Positions 29,471-37,834 of a stretch of 64,000 bases of DNA are shown here, in pieces. The stretch covers positions 80,032-144,031 of the forward strand of contig CALWGY010000003.1 of NCBI GenBank assembly GCA_944380265.1, given 5' to 3'. Under the pieces are notes generated by a model. That model was not told where the DNA came from and did no database searches. It was given only the letters and a program-made list of their open reading frames with translations. The DNA comes from an uncultured Clostridia bacterium. GTDB lineage: Bacteria; Bacillota; Clostridia; Christensenellales; UBA1242. Each line of letters opens with the position of its first letter. Positions within the stretch are counted from its first letter, which is position 1. The position numbers and the translations under genes were made by a program.

Positions 29471-29627
29471 GGAATTATCGAAAGTTGTAGGCAAACAGCA
29501 CTGAAAGGGATATTTGCATACAACTGATGTTTATTCAAATTGCGGTGGCACAATTTATTGTGCGGTTTGCGTTAGTAAACTTTAAAATTTAATTTGTTTA
29601 AATTTTAATACCACCTAGTTTATAATA
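29471..29627 (-). repeat. Single inverted copy of the structured repeat
   Basis: Read on the minus strand it begins TATAAACTAGGTGGT and ends ACTTTCGATAAT, matching the units at 8668 and 59980 over the whole length. Domain I is closed by GGTGGT facing CCACC. The short hairpin is GTTTAC-TAAC-GCAAAC with one mismatch. Hairpin C is GCACAAT/ATTGTGC. Domain II has the variant tip CCCTTTCAGTG. Confidence 0.85.
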
Positions 29628-29630
29628 CCA

Positions 29631-29925
29631 TAATTATATATATATTTCCTATTGTTTTTATAAAATTGTTGTTAAGAAAAGCAATAGTTAGCAATTTTTA
29701 GCTTTTTACAATATTATAGTTATATTGTTTTGTGTGGCGGTATATTCGTAAATTAATTATTTATATTAAACTTTTTCTCATTTTAATAATTTTGTTATAT
29801 ATTACATTTTAAATTAAATTTTTTTTAAAAAATTAAAAGGAACTAAAAAAGAATAAAGAAAAAATAAAAAAGATTAAATGAAAAAGTTGTTAATTTTGTT
29901 TAAAATAAATGCTGTTTTTTATTTT
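29631..29925. other. AT-rich gap before rsmG
   Basis: About 300 bp between the repeat copy and the rsmG promoter show no open frame and no clear hairpin. A small inverted repeat (AGCAATAGTTAGCAAT region, 29681-29700) is the only structure seen. Confidence 0.4.
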
Positions 29926-29931
29926 GTTTTG

Positions 29932-29940
29932 TGATATAAT
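29932..29940 (+). promoter_or_regulatory. Extended -10 promoter of rsmG
   Basis: TGATATAAT at 29932-29940 is an extended -10 element about 119 bp upstream of the rsmG start. The leader contains parS site 1. Confidence 0.6.
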
Positions 29941-30026
29941 ATTTTTAGTAAAAAATGGAAATTTAACTAGAATTAAAAAATTTTTATTATGCGTCTAGCA
30001 TTTTTCTTAAAATAATTTATGAAAAA

Positions 30027-30042
30027 TGTTTCACGTGAAACA
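30027..30042. promoter_or_regulatory. parS site 1
   Basis: TGTTTCACGTGAAACA is a perfect 16-bp palindrome identical to the widely conserved parS core bound by ParB/Spo0J. It lies just before the rsmG start. Confidence 0.95.
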
Positions 30043-30058
30043 TTTTGAGAGGTGTTTT

Positions 30059-30769
30059 GTGGAGTTTAAAGAAGATTTGTTAAAAGTGTTTGCTGAATAT
30101 GGAATAACAATTACCGATACCCAAGTTAAACAGTTTGAATTGTATTATAAACTAGTTTTGGAATGGAATGAAAAATTTAATTTAACATCAATTCTGGAAC
30201 AACACGATGTTATTATTAAACATTTTTTAGATAGTGTTTTAATATGTGAACATTTAAAAGAAAATGCAAAACTAATTGATATTGGTGCTGGTGCTGGATT
30301 TCCAAGTGTGCCAATTAAAATTTTAAGACCAGATATTGAAATTGTTATGGTTGATGGCTTAAATAAAAGAATAACATTTTTAAATGAAGTTATTACTAAG
30401 TTGGGTCTTAAAAACGCAACTGCAATACACGAACGCTGCGAACTTTTGGCTCACAAGCCAGAGTTTAGGGAAAAGTTTGATTATTGTGTGGCACGTGCAG
30501 TTGCTGAAACTAACGTTTTGTCAGAGTATTGTTTGCCGTTTGTTAAGTTGTTTGGTTATATGGTTGCTTACAAATCTAGAAGTGCAAACGAAGAACTTGA
30601 AAAAGCAAAATCAGCAATTGAAGTTTTGGGTGGAAAACTAACAGACGTAAAAAACTACAAATTAAAGGAAATTGATGCTGAACGCAATCTAATTTTTATT
30701 CAAAAGAAGTTTAAAACCCCAACAAAATACCCTAGGGGTCAAAACAAACCAAAACTTAGTCCATTATAA
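30059..30769 (+). CDS. rsmG: 16S rRNA (guanine527-N7)-methyltransferase RsmG
   Basis: RsmG (GidB) methylates G527 of 16S rRNA using S-adenosylmethionine. The 236-residue protein has the start region VEFKEDLLKVFAEYGI, the SAM-binding motif LIDIGAGAGFPSVPIKILRP (20 residues, around 80-100), VDGLNKRITFLNEV and VARAVAET. The frame reads upstream to an ATG at 30026, but those codons are the parS palindrome read as MFHVKH. AGAGGTG at 30048-30054 favours the GTG at 30059, although spacing is short. Position next to parA and parB is conserved. Loss of this gene in other bacteria gives low-level streptomycin resistance. Confidence 0.93.
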   Translation: MEFKEDLLKVFAEYGITITDTQVKQFELYYKLVLEWNEKFNLTSILEQHDVIIKHFLDSVLICEHLKENAKLIDIGAGAGFPSVPIKILRPDIEIVMVDGLNKRITFLNEVITKLGLKNATAIHERCELLAHKPEFREKFDYCVARAVAETNVLSEYCLPFVKLFGYMVAYKSRSANEELEKAKSAIEVLGGKLTDVKNYKLKEIDAERNLIFIQKKFKTPTKYPRGQNKPKLSPL

Positions 30770-30773
30770 AAAA

Positions 30774-30789
30774 TGTTTCACGTGAAACA
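30774..30789. promoter_or_regulatory. parS site 2, also a terminator hairpin
   Basis: The same 16-bp palindrome as site 1, extended by A and T runs into a 28-bp perfect palindrome (30768-30795) followed by GTTTTTTTT. It begins at the rsmG stop codon, so it can act as the rsmG terminator as well as a ParB site. Confidence 0.93.
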
Positions 30790-30919
30790 TTTTTTGTTTT
30801 TTTTATAACATTATTATTATGTGTGCCAGTGTTTTATTTGGATTGTTTTCTAACTTTCCTTTTTTACAACATATATATTTTTTTGTTTTTATATTTTATA
30901 TTTTTTTAATTATTATTAA

Positions 30920-31007
30920 GTAGTTATTCAAACCGTGATGTCACTTTTAAGCGGATTTGTGTTTAGCAAATTGGTTTGCGAACATTACGAGCAAAACAAC
31001 ATCACAT
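30920..31007 (-). repeat. Degenerate domain I of the structured repeat
   Basis: On the minus strand GTGATGT (31005-30999) faces ACATCAC (30941-30935), and the latter runs on into GGTTTGAATAAC, nearly the same as CAGTTTGAATAAC at the end of domain I in the main repeats. The interior is diverged and domain II is absent. It lies between parS sites 2 and 3. Confidence 0.45.
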
Positions 31008-31017
31008 GGTTATAAAA

Positions 31018-31033
31018 TGTTTCACGTGAAACA
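31018..31033. promoter_or_regulatory. parS site 3
   Basis: Third identical TGTTTCACGTGAAACA, within a longer AAAATGTTTCACGTGAAACA palindrome, 195 bp before parA. Three sites within 1 kb make a strong ParB loading zone near the origin. Confidence 0.95.
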
Positions 31034-31164
31034 TTTTTGTTGACTTGTTTTTAAAAATAAATTTGGATATTGTATGCGTCCATCATATACCCTATAATTT
31101 TTTGTTAAATTCGCATAAATAATTTTAAAACAGCTATAATTAAGTTTTAATTTTTATTTTGTTT

Positions 31165-31173
31165 TGATATAAT
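31165..31173 (+). promoter_or_regulatory. Extended -10 promoter of parA
   Basis: TGATATAAT at 31165-31173, 55 bp before the parA ATG. Confidence 0.6.
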
Positions 31174-31227
31174 TTTATTAACAATGTTAAATAACAAATG
31201 TTAATTAAATTTAAGGAAGTTTTGTTT

Positions 31228-31992
31228 ATGGGTAAAATTGTAAGTTTTATTAACCAAAAAGGTGGCGTTGGAAAAACCACCACATGTGTTAACATGGCAA
31301 GTTATTTGGCTGTTATGGGAAAAAGGGTTTTGCTTGTTGATTTAGACCCACAAGGAAATGCAAGCAGCAGTTTGGGAATTGATAAGGATAACAACCTTAA
31401 AACAATTTATAATGTTATTGTTGATGATAACCTTTTAGATGAAGTTATAATCAAAAGTAAGGTTGACAATTTAGACATTGTTCCAAGCAATGTTGACCTT
31501 GCAGGAGCAGAAATTGAATTAGTGCAGATGAATAATAGAGAAAAAGTGGTTAAAAAGATTTTGCAAACCGTTAGAAACAGTTATGACTTTATTTGCATTG
31601 ACTGCCCTCCAAGTTTAGGCCTTTTAACTGTTAATGCCCTAACTGCAAGCGATTCGATTATTATTCCAATTCAGTGCGAATATTTTGCTTTGGAAGGATT
31701 AACCCAATTAATGTACACAATCAAATTGGTTAAAAAGCACTTAAATCCAGAAATTACGGTTGAAGGTGTTGTTTTAACCATGAAAGATTCCAGAAGCAAT
31801 CTTGGAAACTCTGTCGCTGCCGACATTACTAAATATTTTAATAATAAGGTTTACGACACAATAATTCCAAGAAATATAAGGCTTGCAGAAGCACCAAGTT
31901 ATGGTGAACCAATTTGCTTATATGACCCAAAATGTAGTGGAGCTTTTGCATATAAGATGTTAACCGAAGAATTTTTAAAAAGAAACAAATAA
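31228..31992 (+). CDS. parA: Chromosome partitioning ATPase ParA/Soj
   Basis: ParA (Soj) is a deviant Walker ATPase that binds DNA non-specifically and, with ParB-parS, moves origins apart. It also regulates DnaA in Bacillus. The 254-residue protein shows the deviant Walker A NQKGGVGKTTTCVNMA (about 9-24), Walker A' LLVDLDPQGNASSSLG and Walker B FICIDCPPSLGLLTVN. The frame opens at 31198, but AAGGAAG (31212-31218) precedes the ATG at 31228, which gives the usual N-terminus MGKIVSFINQ. Its partner parB follows after a small ASCH gene. Confidence 0.96.
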   Translation: MGKIVSFINQKGGVGKTTTCVNMASYLAVMGKRVLLVDLDPQGNASSSLGIDKDNNLKTIYNVIVDDNLLDEVIIKSKVDNLDIVPSNVDLAGAEIELVQMNNREKVVKKILQTVRNSYDFICIDCPPSLGLLTVNALTASDSIIIPIQCEYFALEGLTQLMYTIKLVKKHLNPEITVEGVVLTMKDSRSNLGNSVAADITKYFNNKVYDTIIPRNIRLAEAPSYGEPICLYDPKCSGAFAYKMLTEEFLKRNK

Positions 31993-32018
31993 TTTGGTTT
32001 AAAACATTATAGAATTAG

Positions 32019-32053
32019 TTTTTGACAATAAATATGCACTTTTTGTCAAAAAT
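32019..32053. promoter_or_regulatory. Inverted repeat TTGACA-N16-TGTCAA before the ASCH gene
   Basis: TTGACA (32022-32027) faces TGTCAA (32044-32049) with 16 bases between, the same arms and spacing as at 11564-11591. The right arm overlaps a possible -35. Confidence 0.4.
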
Positions 32054-32071
32054 GCAAAATTTAAATAAAAT
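32043..32071 (+). promoter_or_regulatory. Possible promoter of the ASCH gene
   Basis: TTGTCA (32043-32048) and TAAAAT (32066-32071) have a 17-bp spacer, 26 bp before the ASCH start. Confidence 0.5.
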
Positions 32072-32096
32072 CAGCATAAATCAAGGGATTATTGTA

Positions 32097-32432
32097 ATGG
32101 CTATAATGCATTTAAAGGAAGAACCGTTTAACAGCATTAAAAATGGAACAAAAACCATTGAGATGCGTTTGTTTGATGAAAAAAGACAACAATTAAAAAT
32201 TGGTGAAAACATAAAATTTATTAATGACAAAACAGGTGAAGAACTTTTAACGCAAATTGTTAATTTACATAAATTTAAAAGTTTTGAAGAGTTATATAAA
32301 AATTTTGACAAAATAAAACTTGGCTATAAAGAGTGGGAAGTTGCAAAAAGTTCCGATATGTTAAAGTATTACCCACAAAGTGAACAACAAAAATATGGTG
32401 TTGTTGGAATTGAAATAAAACTGATTAAATAG
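32097..32432 (+). CDS. ASCH domain protein
   Basis: The 111-residue protein is a single ASCH (PUA-like beta-barrel) domain: MHLKEEPFNSIKNGTKTIEM at the start is the family pattern in which a Lys-rich turn and a Glu line the pocket, followed by RLFDEKRQQLKIGENIKFIN and a final VVGIEIKLI strand. ASCH proteins bind RNA or modified nucleosides, and some are hydrolases (YqfB) or ribonucleases. The specific role is unknown. The frame is open from 32022, but AAGGGA (32083-32088) and family length support the ATG at 32097. It lies between parA and parB, a place normally without a gene. Confidence 0.85.
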   Translation: MAIMHLKEEPFNSIKNGTKTIEMRLFDEKRQQLKIGENIKFINDKTGEELLTQIVNLHKFKSFEELYKNFDKIKLGYKEWEVAKSSDMLKYYPQSEQQKYGVVGIEIKLIK

Positions 32433-32546
32433 TTTTAAACTTGTTTAATTAAAAAGTTGCAACGTATGAGTTGTTCTAATTAATAAATTAATGTTTATGT
32501 TGCAATAAAATTTAAAAAAATTAATTTTAAGGAAGGATAAATTGTT

Positions 32547-33434
32547 ATGGAAAATAAAAAAGGTTTAGGAAGAGGTTTAGGAAGCTTACTTGGAATGTTT
32601 GATGATGATGAACCAGTTGAAGTAAAAAAAGATGCAAAAGGCAAAATTGAAGAAATTAATGGGGAAAAGGTTTCGGAAATTGATATTAAACTTATTGATG
32701 TTAACCCAAACCAACCACGTAAAAATTTTGAACCAACTGCCCTAAAAGAACTTGCAGATTCAATTAAGGTTCATGGCGTTATTCAGCCAATAATTGTTAA
32801 TAAAACTGGCGATAGATATATTATTGTTGCGGGCGAAAGAAGGTTTAGAGCAAGCAAACTTGCTGGGTTAAAAACCATTCCAGCAATTGTTAAAAACTAT
32901 ACCGAACAACAAATTAAGGAAATATCTTTGCTTGAAAACATTCAACGTGAAGACCTTAACCCTATTGAAGTTGCAAATGCAATGAAAGAGCTTTTGGAAA
33001 TTTATGGTTGGACACAAGATGTTTTGGCAGATAGACTAGGAAAAAGCAGACCTGCAATTGCAAACACATTAAGGCTTTTAACATTGCAACCAGAAGTTAT
33101 TGCATTAATTGAAAGCGGAAAATTAAGTGCAGGACATGCAAGAAGTTTGGTTGTTGTTTCCGACCCTGAAACCCAAGTTAAACTTGCAAAACTTGCTGTT
33201 TCAAAAAAGGTTACTGTTAGGGATTTAGAAAAAACAGTTAAACAACTTTCAAACCCAAAGCCAAAAAAGATTAACATTGAACCAAGTGTTGAACTTAAAG
33301 AATTAATTGAAATAATGCAACATAAATTTGCAACCAAAGTAAGTTTTATGGGTAACGACAAAAAGGGAAGAATTTATATTGACTATTATTCAAAAGAAGA
33401 CCTAGACAGAATTTTAGATTTTTTAAATAAATAA
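32547..33434 (+). CDS. parB: Chromosome partitioning protein ParB/Spo0J
   Basis: ParB binds parS and, using CTP, slides along DNA as a clamp to organise the origin and load SMC. The 295-residue protein has an N-terminal GLGRGLGSLLG (activates ParA ATPase in relatives), the ParB N-domain with IDVNPNQPRKNF and the CTP-binding GERRFRASKLAG, the motif LLENIQREDLNPIE, a helix-turn-helix (TQDVLADRLGKSRPAIANTL) that reads parS, and a C-terminal dimerisation domain. AAGGAAGG lies before the ATG. Three parS sites stand 1.5-2.5 kb upstream. This is ParB rather than Noc, since Noc recognises a different palindrome. Confidence 0.96.
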   Translation: MENKKGLGRGLGSLLGMFDDDEPVEVKKDAKGKIEEINGEKVSEIDIKLIDVNPNQPRKNFEPTALKELADSIKVHGVIQPIIVNKTGDRYIIVAGERRFRASKLAGLKTIPAIVKNYTEQQIKEISLLENIQREDLNPIEVANAMKELLEIYGWTQDVLADRLGKSRPAIANTLRLLTLQPEVIALIESGKLSAGHARSLVVVSDPETQVKLAKLAVSKKVTVRDLEKTVKQLSNPKPKKINIEPSVELKELIEIMQHKFATKVSFMGNDKKGRIYIDYYSKEDLDRILDFLNK

Positions 33435-33493
33435 CATTTATTTTAAGTAACTTTTATTTAATAAAACTATATTTAATACAAATTTAATACAAC

Positions 33494-33523
33494 AAAAAAA
33501 GCACGTAATTAACGTGCTTTTTT
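33494..33523. terminator. Bidirectional terminator (parB and cvpA)
   Basis: GCACGT-AATTA-ACGTGC (33501-33517) flanked by A and T runs, between convergent parB and cvpA. Confidence 0.88.
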
Positions 33524-33563
33524 AATTTTTAACTATCTATATTATTGTTGCTTTTTTGTTTAA

Positions 33564-34346
33564 TTAACAAGCAACCCTAACTGTTTGATTGTTTGGAAGT
33601 GTTAAGGTTAAGTAGCCAGCAACTTGTGCAGCATTTTCTTCTTGACCAGTTTCTGTGCCATCAGTTGGAGTTTGGTCGTCTGTGCCTGTTTCACCATCTG
33701 CTCCTTGGTCAGGATTTCCAGGTTCTTCTGTTGAAGGTGTTTCGCCTTTTCCTAGAAAATCGTCAATTCTATCTTCTAATGTTGTGCCAACCCATTCGCT
33801 TATGTAGCCATAAAAGAAATTGCTCATTTTATTTTTTTCCATCAAATCTTTAACGCCGTTAACACCGCACAAACTTAAAATTGCAGCAAGGCCTAAACCA
33901 ATGCAGCCAATTAAGAAACCTTTTGCAGCACCAAAAATCAAACCTAAAACTCTGTTTAGTCCGCTGATTGCTGAATTGCTTGTTGTTGCGCTGTCGAACA
34001 ATTTTGAAAGTAACAAAATTGCAAGTTTAATTAAAATCCAAACAGCAATAATAGAAATTATTATTGTGCAGGTGTTACCAATTTGTTCTGGTGTGTAAAC
34101 CTTTCCAAAAATTGTTGCACCTTCTTCGCTAATCCAACCCCATTTAATTAATAAGTCGGAAAAGAATTTGTTTGCATCAACCATTTTGTTTATGAATGCT
34201 GCAACGTGTTTTGAAACCAAAATTGCAACAACAACCGACAAAACGGAACTGAAAATTGATAAAATGGATTCAAACAACCCCTTAGCCAAGCCAATTATTG
34301 CACATAACACAATTATTACAATAAAAACAATATCAACCCAACCCAT
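33564..34346 (-). CDS. cvpA: CvpA family membrane protein
   Basis: The N-terminal ~170 of 260 residues form a CvpA domain with four membrane helices (about 4-24, 27-48, 92-115 and 140-163) and the family patterns WVDIVFIVIIVLCAIIGLAKG and LNRVLGLIFGAAKGFLIG. CvpA proteins are linked to colicin V production in E. coli and to envelope homeostasis more widely; the molecular role is unclear. After the domain comes an acidic low-complexity tail (~205-240) rich in Gly, Asp, Thr and Glu and ending VRVAC. The tail is unusual. AAAAGGGG precedes the ATG. Confidence 0.85.
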   Translation of the reverse strand: MGWVDIVFIVIIVLCAIIGLAKGLFESILSIFSSVLSVVVAILVSKHVAAFINKMVDANKFFSDLLIKWGWISEEGATIFGKVYTPEQIGNTCTIIISIIAVWILIKLAILLLSKLFDSATTSNSAISGLNRVLGLIFGAAKGFLIGCIGLGLAAILSLCGVNGVKDLMEKNKMSNFFYGYISEWVGTTLEDRIDDFLGKGETPSTEEPGNPDQGADGETGTDDQTPTDGTETGQEENAAQVAGYLTLTLPNNQTVRVAC

Positions 34347-34525
34347 AAAATACCCCTTTTATATATTTTCCTAGTTGTAATTCTTAATAATAATATATCA
34401 CATAATTTGTTGCTTGTCACTAATTGTTTAAAAAAAAGTTGAAAACATAAAAATAAATTTGATGTTTTAAAGACAAATTTTAGTTAATAATTAAACTAAA
34501 AAAGTTGGAAGTTTAGGAGTTTAAT

Positions 34526-35092
34526 ATGGGTGAATATGGAATTTATTATAAAGAAAACATTAACATGGTTGCGTTTGAGTTTGCAAATTTGATTGTTAAC
34601 AAGGGTGGAAACGAACCTGTTTTTTTGTGTTTAGGAAATTCTAATGTTGTGGGCGATTTGTTTGGACCAATGTGTGGCGAAATTTTAAGTAAAAATTTTA
34701 AAATTAAAAATGTGTATGGAAATTTGTCTAACAACATAACAAGCAAAAATTTGAAACAAACGTTTTTGGAAATTAAACAAAAACACCCATTTAACCCGCT
34801 TGTTGTAATAGATTCAGCGTTAAGTGAAATTTATGAGGTGGGAAATGTTAAATTTTTGCCATATGGTTGTTTGCCCGCACATGAAAACAACAACACCATT
34901 ATGGGGGATTGTTGTTTTTTAGGAAATGTTAATGTTTTGGGAATTAATGGTTTAATGTTTTTAAAAACCGTTAAGTTTGAAATGGTTCAAAAAATGTGCA
35001 ATTTTGTTTGTTTGGCAATTAAAAAAAGTTTTGAATATTTAAAAAATTATCAAAATTCTTCCAATAATTTAGCCATTAGTTTTGGTTATTAG
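34526..35092 (+). CDS. yyaC: YyaC-like (DUF1256) GPR-type peptidase homologue
   Basis: The 188-residue protein matches the YyaC family, related to the spore protease GPR (peptidase A25). The readable motifs are LCLGNSNVVGDLFGPMCG, close to GPR's own GNWNV-PDALGP, and VVIDSALSEIYEVGNV. The two Asp positions that are catalytic in GPR (in VVGD and VVID) are present. YyaC is restricted mainly to endospore formers and is under sporulation control in Bacillus. This is one of two hints of sporulation in the window. TAGGAG precedes the ATG. In Bacillus it also lies near parA-parB, so the position is conserved. Confidence 0.85.
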   Translation: MGEYGIYYKENINMVAFEFANLIVNKGGNEPVFLCLGNSNVVGDLFGPMCGEILSKNFKIKNVYGNLSNNITSKNLKQTFLEIKQKHPFNPLVVIDSALSEIYEVGNVKFLPYGCLPAHENNNTIMGDCCFLGNVNVLGINGLMFLKTVKFEMVQKMCNFVCLAIKKSFEYLKNYQNSSNNLAISFGY

Positions 35093-35114
35093 TATTGTAA
35101 ACTTAAAATTTCAC

Positions 35115-35170
35115 AACCTAACTAAAAATTTTTGAATTAGGTTAACCACTTTTTATTTTTGTGGTTTTAA
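35115..35170 (+). terminator. Two hairpins after yyaC
   Basis: AACCTAA/TTAGGTT (35115-35121 with 35137-35143) is followed at once by AACCAC/GTGGTT (35144-35149 with 35161-35166) and a short T run. The second could terminate; the T tract is weak. Confidence 0.5.
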
Positions 35171-35242
35171 AGGTTTTATAAAAAAACCGACAATTTTTTT
35201 GTTTTATATTGTTATATATTAATATTAAATAAAATAAGAATT

Positions 35243-35281
35243 GTTATATTAGTGTACAACTAAAACATTTTATGGTAAAAT
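35243..35281 (+). promoter_or_regulatory. ftsH promoter region
   Basis: TGTTATATTAGTG at 35243-35254 repeats the extended -10 context seen at 52143-52155, and a second extended -10, TGGTAAAAT, lies at 35273-35281, 37 bp before the ftsH start. Confidence 0.45.
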
Positions 35282-35317
35282 TACTAAGCATTAAAAATTT
35301 TAGCGGAGGAATTATTT

Positions 35318-37741
35318 TTGGAAAATAAGAAAAAAAGTAGTTGGTCAGGAATTATAACTGTAATAATTATGGTTCTTGCGGTTATTTTAGTATTTTACTT
35401 GGCAGGAAAAGGAAATCCTGGCGAAAAAATTGATTGGACAGCGTTTCAAAACATGATGGAAAGTGGGCAAGTTGCCGATGTTTATTTAAACAATGGTGGA
35501 ACTGCTCAAATTAGAAAGGTTGATAGCGAAATTTCAGATAGAGAATGGCCAAAATCTTCGGACTGCTATTTTGAGTTTGTGTTTTCTTCACAGTTTGATG
35601 AAATTAACAATTTCAACAAAAAAATTGACAAGGCAAATGGCATAGGGCTTGAAAATGGTGAAAGTGCAGAAGATTTTGCAAGATACAAAGATTTTCAAAA
35701 AATAACAATTGAAACAGCAACCGTAAAACAAAGTTTTCTTGCAACAATTTTGCCTTATACAAGCATTATTATTGTTTTGATTATTGGCATTTTAATGTTT
35801 AGAATGCTAAGCGGAAAAGGTCAAGGTGCTGGTGGCGGATTTGCAAAAAGCAAAGCAAGATTAAATGAAAAAACCAACATCAAATTTTCCGACATTGCTG
35901 GTGCAGAAGAAGAAAAAGAAGAAACAAAAGAAATTGTTGAGTTTTTAAAGAACCCATCAAAGTTTAAAGCATTAGGAGCAAGAATTCCAAAAGGAGTGTT
36001 GCTTGTTGGCCCACCAGGAACTGGTAAAACTTTGCTTGCAAAAGCTGTTGCAGGCGAAAGCAATGTTCCATTCTTCTCAATTAGTGGTTCCGACTTTGTT
36101 GAACTTTATGTTGGTGTTGGTGCAGGCCGTGTTAGAGATTTGTTTGAAACAGCAAAACGCAGTGCACCATGCATTGTGTTCATTGACGAAATTGATGCTG
36201 TTGGTCGTCAACGTGGTGCAGGCCTTGGTGGTGGAAACGATGAAAGAGAACAAACATTAAACCAACTTTTGGTTGAAATGGATGGTTTTGAAAGTTATGA
36301 AGGCATAATTGTGCTTGCAGCAACAAACCGTGCCGATGTTTTGGATCCAGCACTTTTGCGTCCGGGCAGATTTGACAGACAAATTTATGTTAATGTTCCA
36401 GATGTTAAGGGCAGAGAAGGCATTATTAAAATTCACGCTAAAAACAAACCAATTGAAGATGGTGTTGACTTTAAAGAAATTGCAAGGTTAACAAGCGGAT
36501 TCACTGGTGCCGACATTGAAAACTTTTTAAACGAAGCAGCAATTTTGGCTGCACGTGATGGCAGATTAACCATAACAATGGAAGACATAACCGAAGGCAT
36601 TAACAAAGTTTTGGTTGGCCCTCAGAAAAAATCTAAAATTATTACTGATGAAGACAAAAAATTAACTGCATATCATGAATCTGGTCATGCAATTTTGGCA
36701 AAACTTTTAAATTATGGTGATGCAGTTCATGAAGTTTCAATCATTCCTCGTGGAATGGCTGGCGGATTTACTTCAACAAGACCAGAAAATGATAATGACC
36801 ACCTATTCTACAAAAAATTATGCGACAAAATTAGCATGACAATGGGTGGCAGAATTGCAGAAGAAATTGTTTTTGGTGACATAACAGCAGGTGCAAGTTC
36901 CGACATTTCTCATGCAACCGACATTGCAAGACGCATGGTTACTGAATGGGGAATGAGTAAAAAACTTGGATTTATTAATTTAGGAAAATCGAGCGAAGTG
37001 TTCATTGGCAGAGATTATCAAACACAAGTTCAATATTCCGATGAAACCGCAGCAATTATCGATTCCGAAATTAAAGCAATTATGGATTCTTGTTATGCAA
37101 AAGGTAAAAAGGTTTTAACCGAAAACAGAAAAATTTTGGATAACATGGCAAACTTGTTAATTGAAAAAGAAACAATTTATGCCGAAGAAGTTGATGCAAT
37201 AATAAACGGTGCAGATTACAAAGAAGTTGTTAAAACTCTTGAAGCAAAAGAGGCCGAAGCTAAAAAGCGCAACGAAGAACGCAAGAAAAAGGCAGAAGAA
37301 GAAAACATGAAAAGAATGCAAGAGTTAAAACTTAAAGCTGCCGAAGCATTAACAAACGCTGGTGTAATTTCAAAACAAGATTATGAAATGATTAAAAACG
37401 AAGCTTTAATGCAAACAGGGGAAGCACAACAAAAACCGGAAGAAGAAAAAACCGAAGCTGAAAAGCGTGCAGAACTTGAAGCAAAAAAAGAACTAAGTGA
37501 AGTAATTAAAAACGAACAAACTGAACAAAAAACGCAAGAAGAAAACAAAACAGAAAAAACTTTAACAGACGAAATTGTGGTTGAAGTGGAAGATGATGCT
37601 AAAAAGAAAGTTGAAACCAAAAAACAAAAAACTAATGCATCAGCAAAAAAAGAAACAAGCGGTGAAACCACAAAAAAACAAGGAACAAAAAAATCCGCAT
37701 CAAGCACAAAAAAGAAAACGGAAAAACAAAATAAAGATTAA
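35318..37741 (+). CDS. ftsH: ATP-dependent zinc metalloprotease FtsH
   Basis: FtsH is a membrane-anchored hexameric AAA+ protease that degrades misfolded and short-lived proteins. The 807-residue chain has two N-terminal helices (about 11-29 and 143-161) around an extracytoplasmic domain, Walker [18 protein letters not shown] (~230), Walker [16 protein letters not shown], the second region of homology with [10 protein letters not shown], and the zinc site HESGH (~453-457). The start is a TTG eight bases after GCGGAGGAA. Most FtsH proteins end near residue 640; this one continues with about 170 residues rich in Lys, Glu and Gln, probably disordered. Confidence 0.95.
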   Translation: MENKKKSSWSGIITVIIMVLAVILVFYLAGKGNPGEKIDWTAFQNMMESGQVADVYLNNGGTAQIRKVDSEISDREWPKSSDCYFEFVFSSQFDEINNFNKKIDKANGIGLENGESAEDFARYKDFQKITIETATVKQSFLATILPYTSIIIVLIIGILMFRMLSGKGQGAGGGFAKSKARLNEKTNIKFSDIAGAEEEKEETKEIVEFLKNPSKFKALGARIPKGVLLVGPPGTGKTLLAKAVAGESNVPFFSISGSDFVELYVGVGAGRVRDLFETAKRSAPCIVFIDEIDAVGRQRGAGLGGGNDEREQTLNQLLVEMDGFESYEGIIVLAATNRADVLDPALLRPGRFDRQIYVNVPDVKGREGIIKIHAKNKPIEDGVDFKEIARLTSGFTGADIENFLNEAAILAARDGRLTITMEDITEGINKVLVGPQKKSKIITDEDKKLTAYHESGHAILAKLLNYGDAVHEVSIIPRGMAGGFTSTRPENDNDHLFYKKLCDKISMTMGGRIAEEIVFGDITAGASSDISHATDIARRMVTEWGMSKKLGFINLGKSSEVFIGRDYQTQVQYSDETAAIIDSEIKAIMDSCYAKGKKVLTENRKILDNMANLLIEKETIYAEEVDAIINGADYKEVVKTLEAKEAEAKKRNEERKKKAEEENMKRMQELKLKAAEALTNAGVISKQDYEMIKNEALMQTGEAQQKPEEEKTEAEKRAELEAKKELSEVIKNEQTEQKTQEENKTEKTLTDEIVVEVEDDAKKKVETKKQKTNASAKKETSGETTKKQGTKKSASSTKKKTEKQNKD

Positions 37742-37772
37742 AACCTAGAAAACAAAAAGGATTAATTTTGTT

Positions 37773-37801
37773 TTGACAATTAAACGCTAATATAATAAAA
37801 T
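37773..37801 (+). promoter_or_regulatory. Promoter after ftsH
   Basis: TTGACA (37773-37778), 17-bp spacer, TAAAAT (37796-37801), with an alternative TATAAT at 37791. It drives the gene at 37835. Confidence 0.75.
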
Positions 37802-37834
37802 TGAATTTAGAAAATTAAACAAAAGGTATTAAAC

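Noticed and set aside
30026..30058. rsmG start at the ATG giving MFHVKH
   Set aside because: These codons are the parS palindrome. AGAGGTG supports the GTG at 30059.
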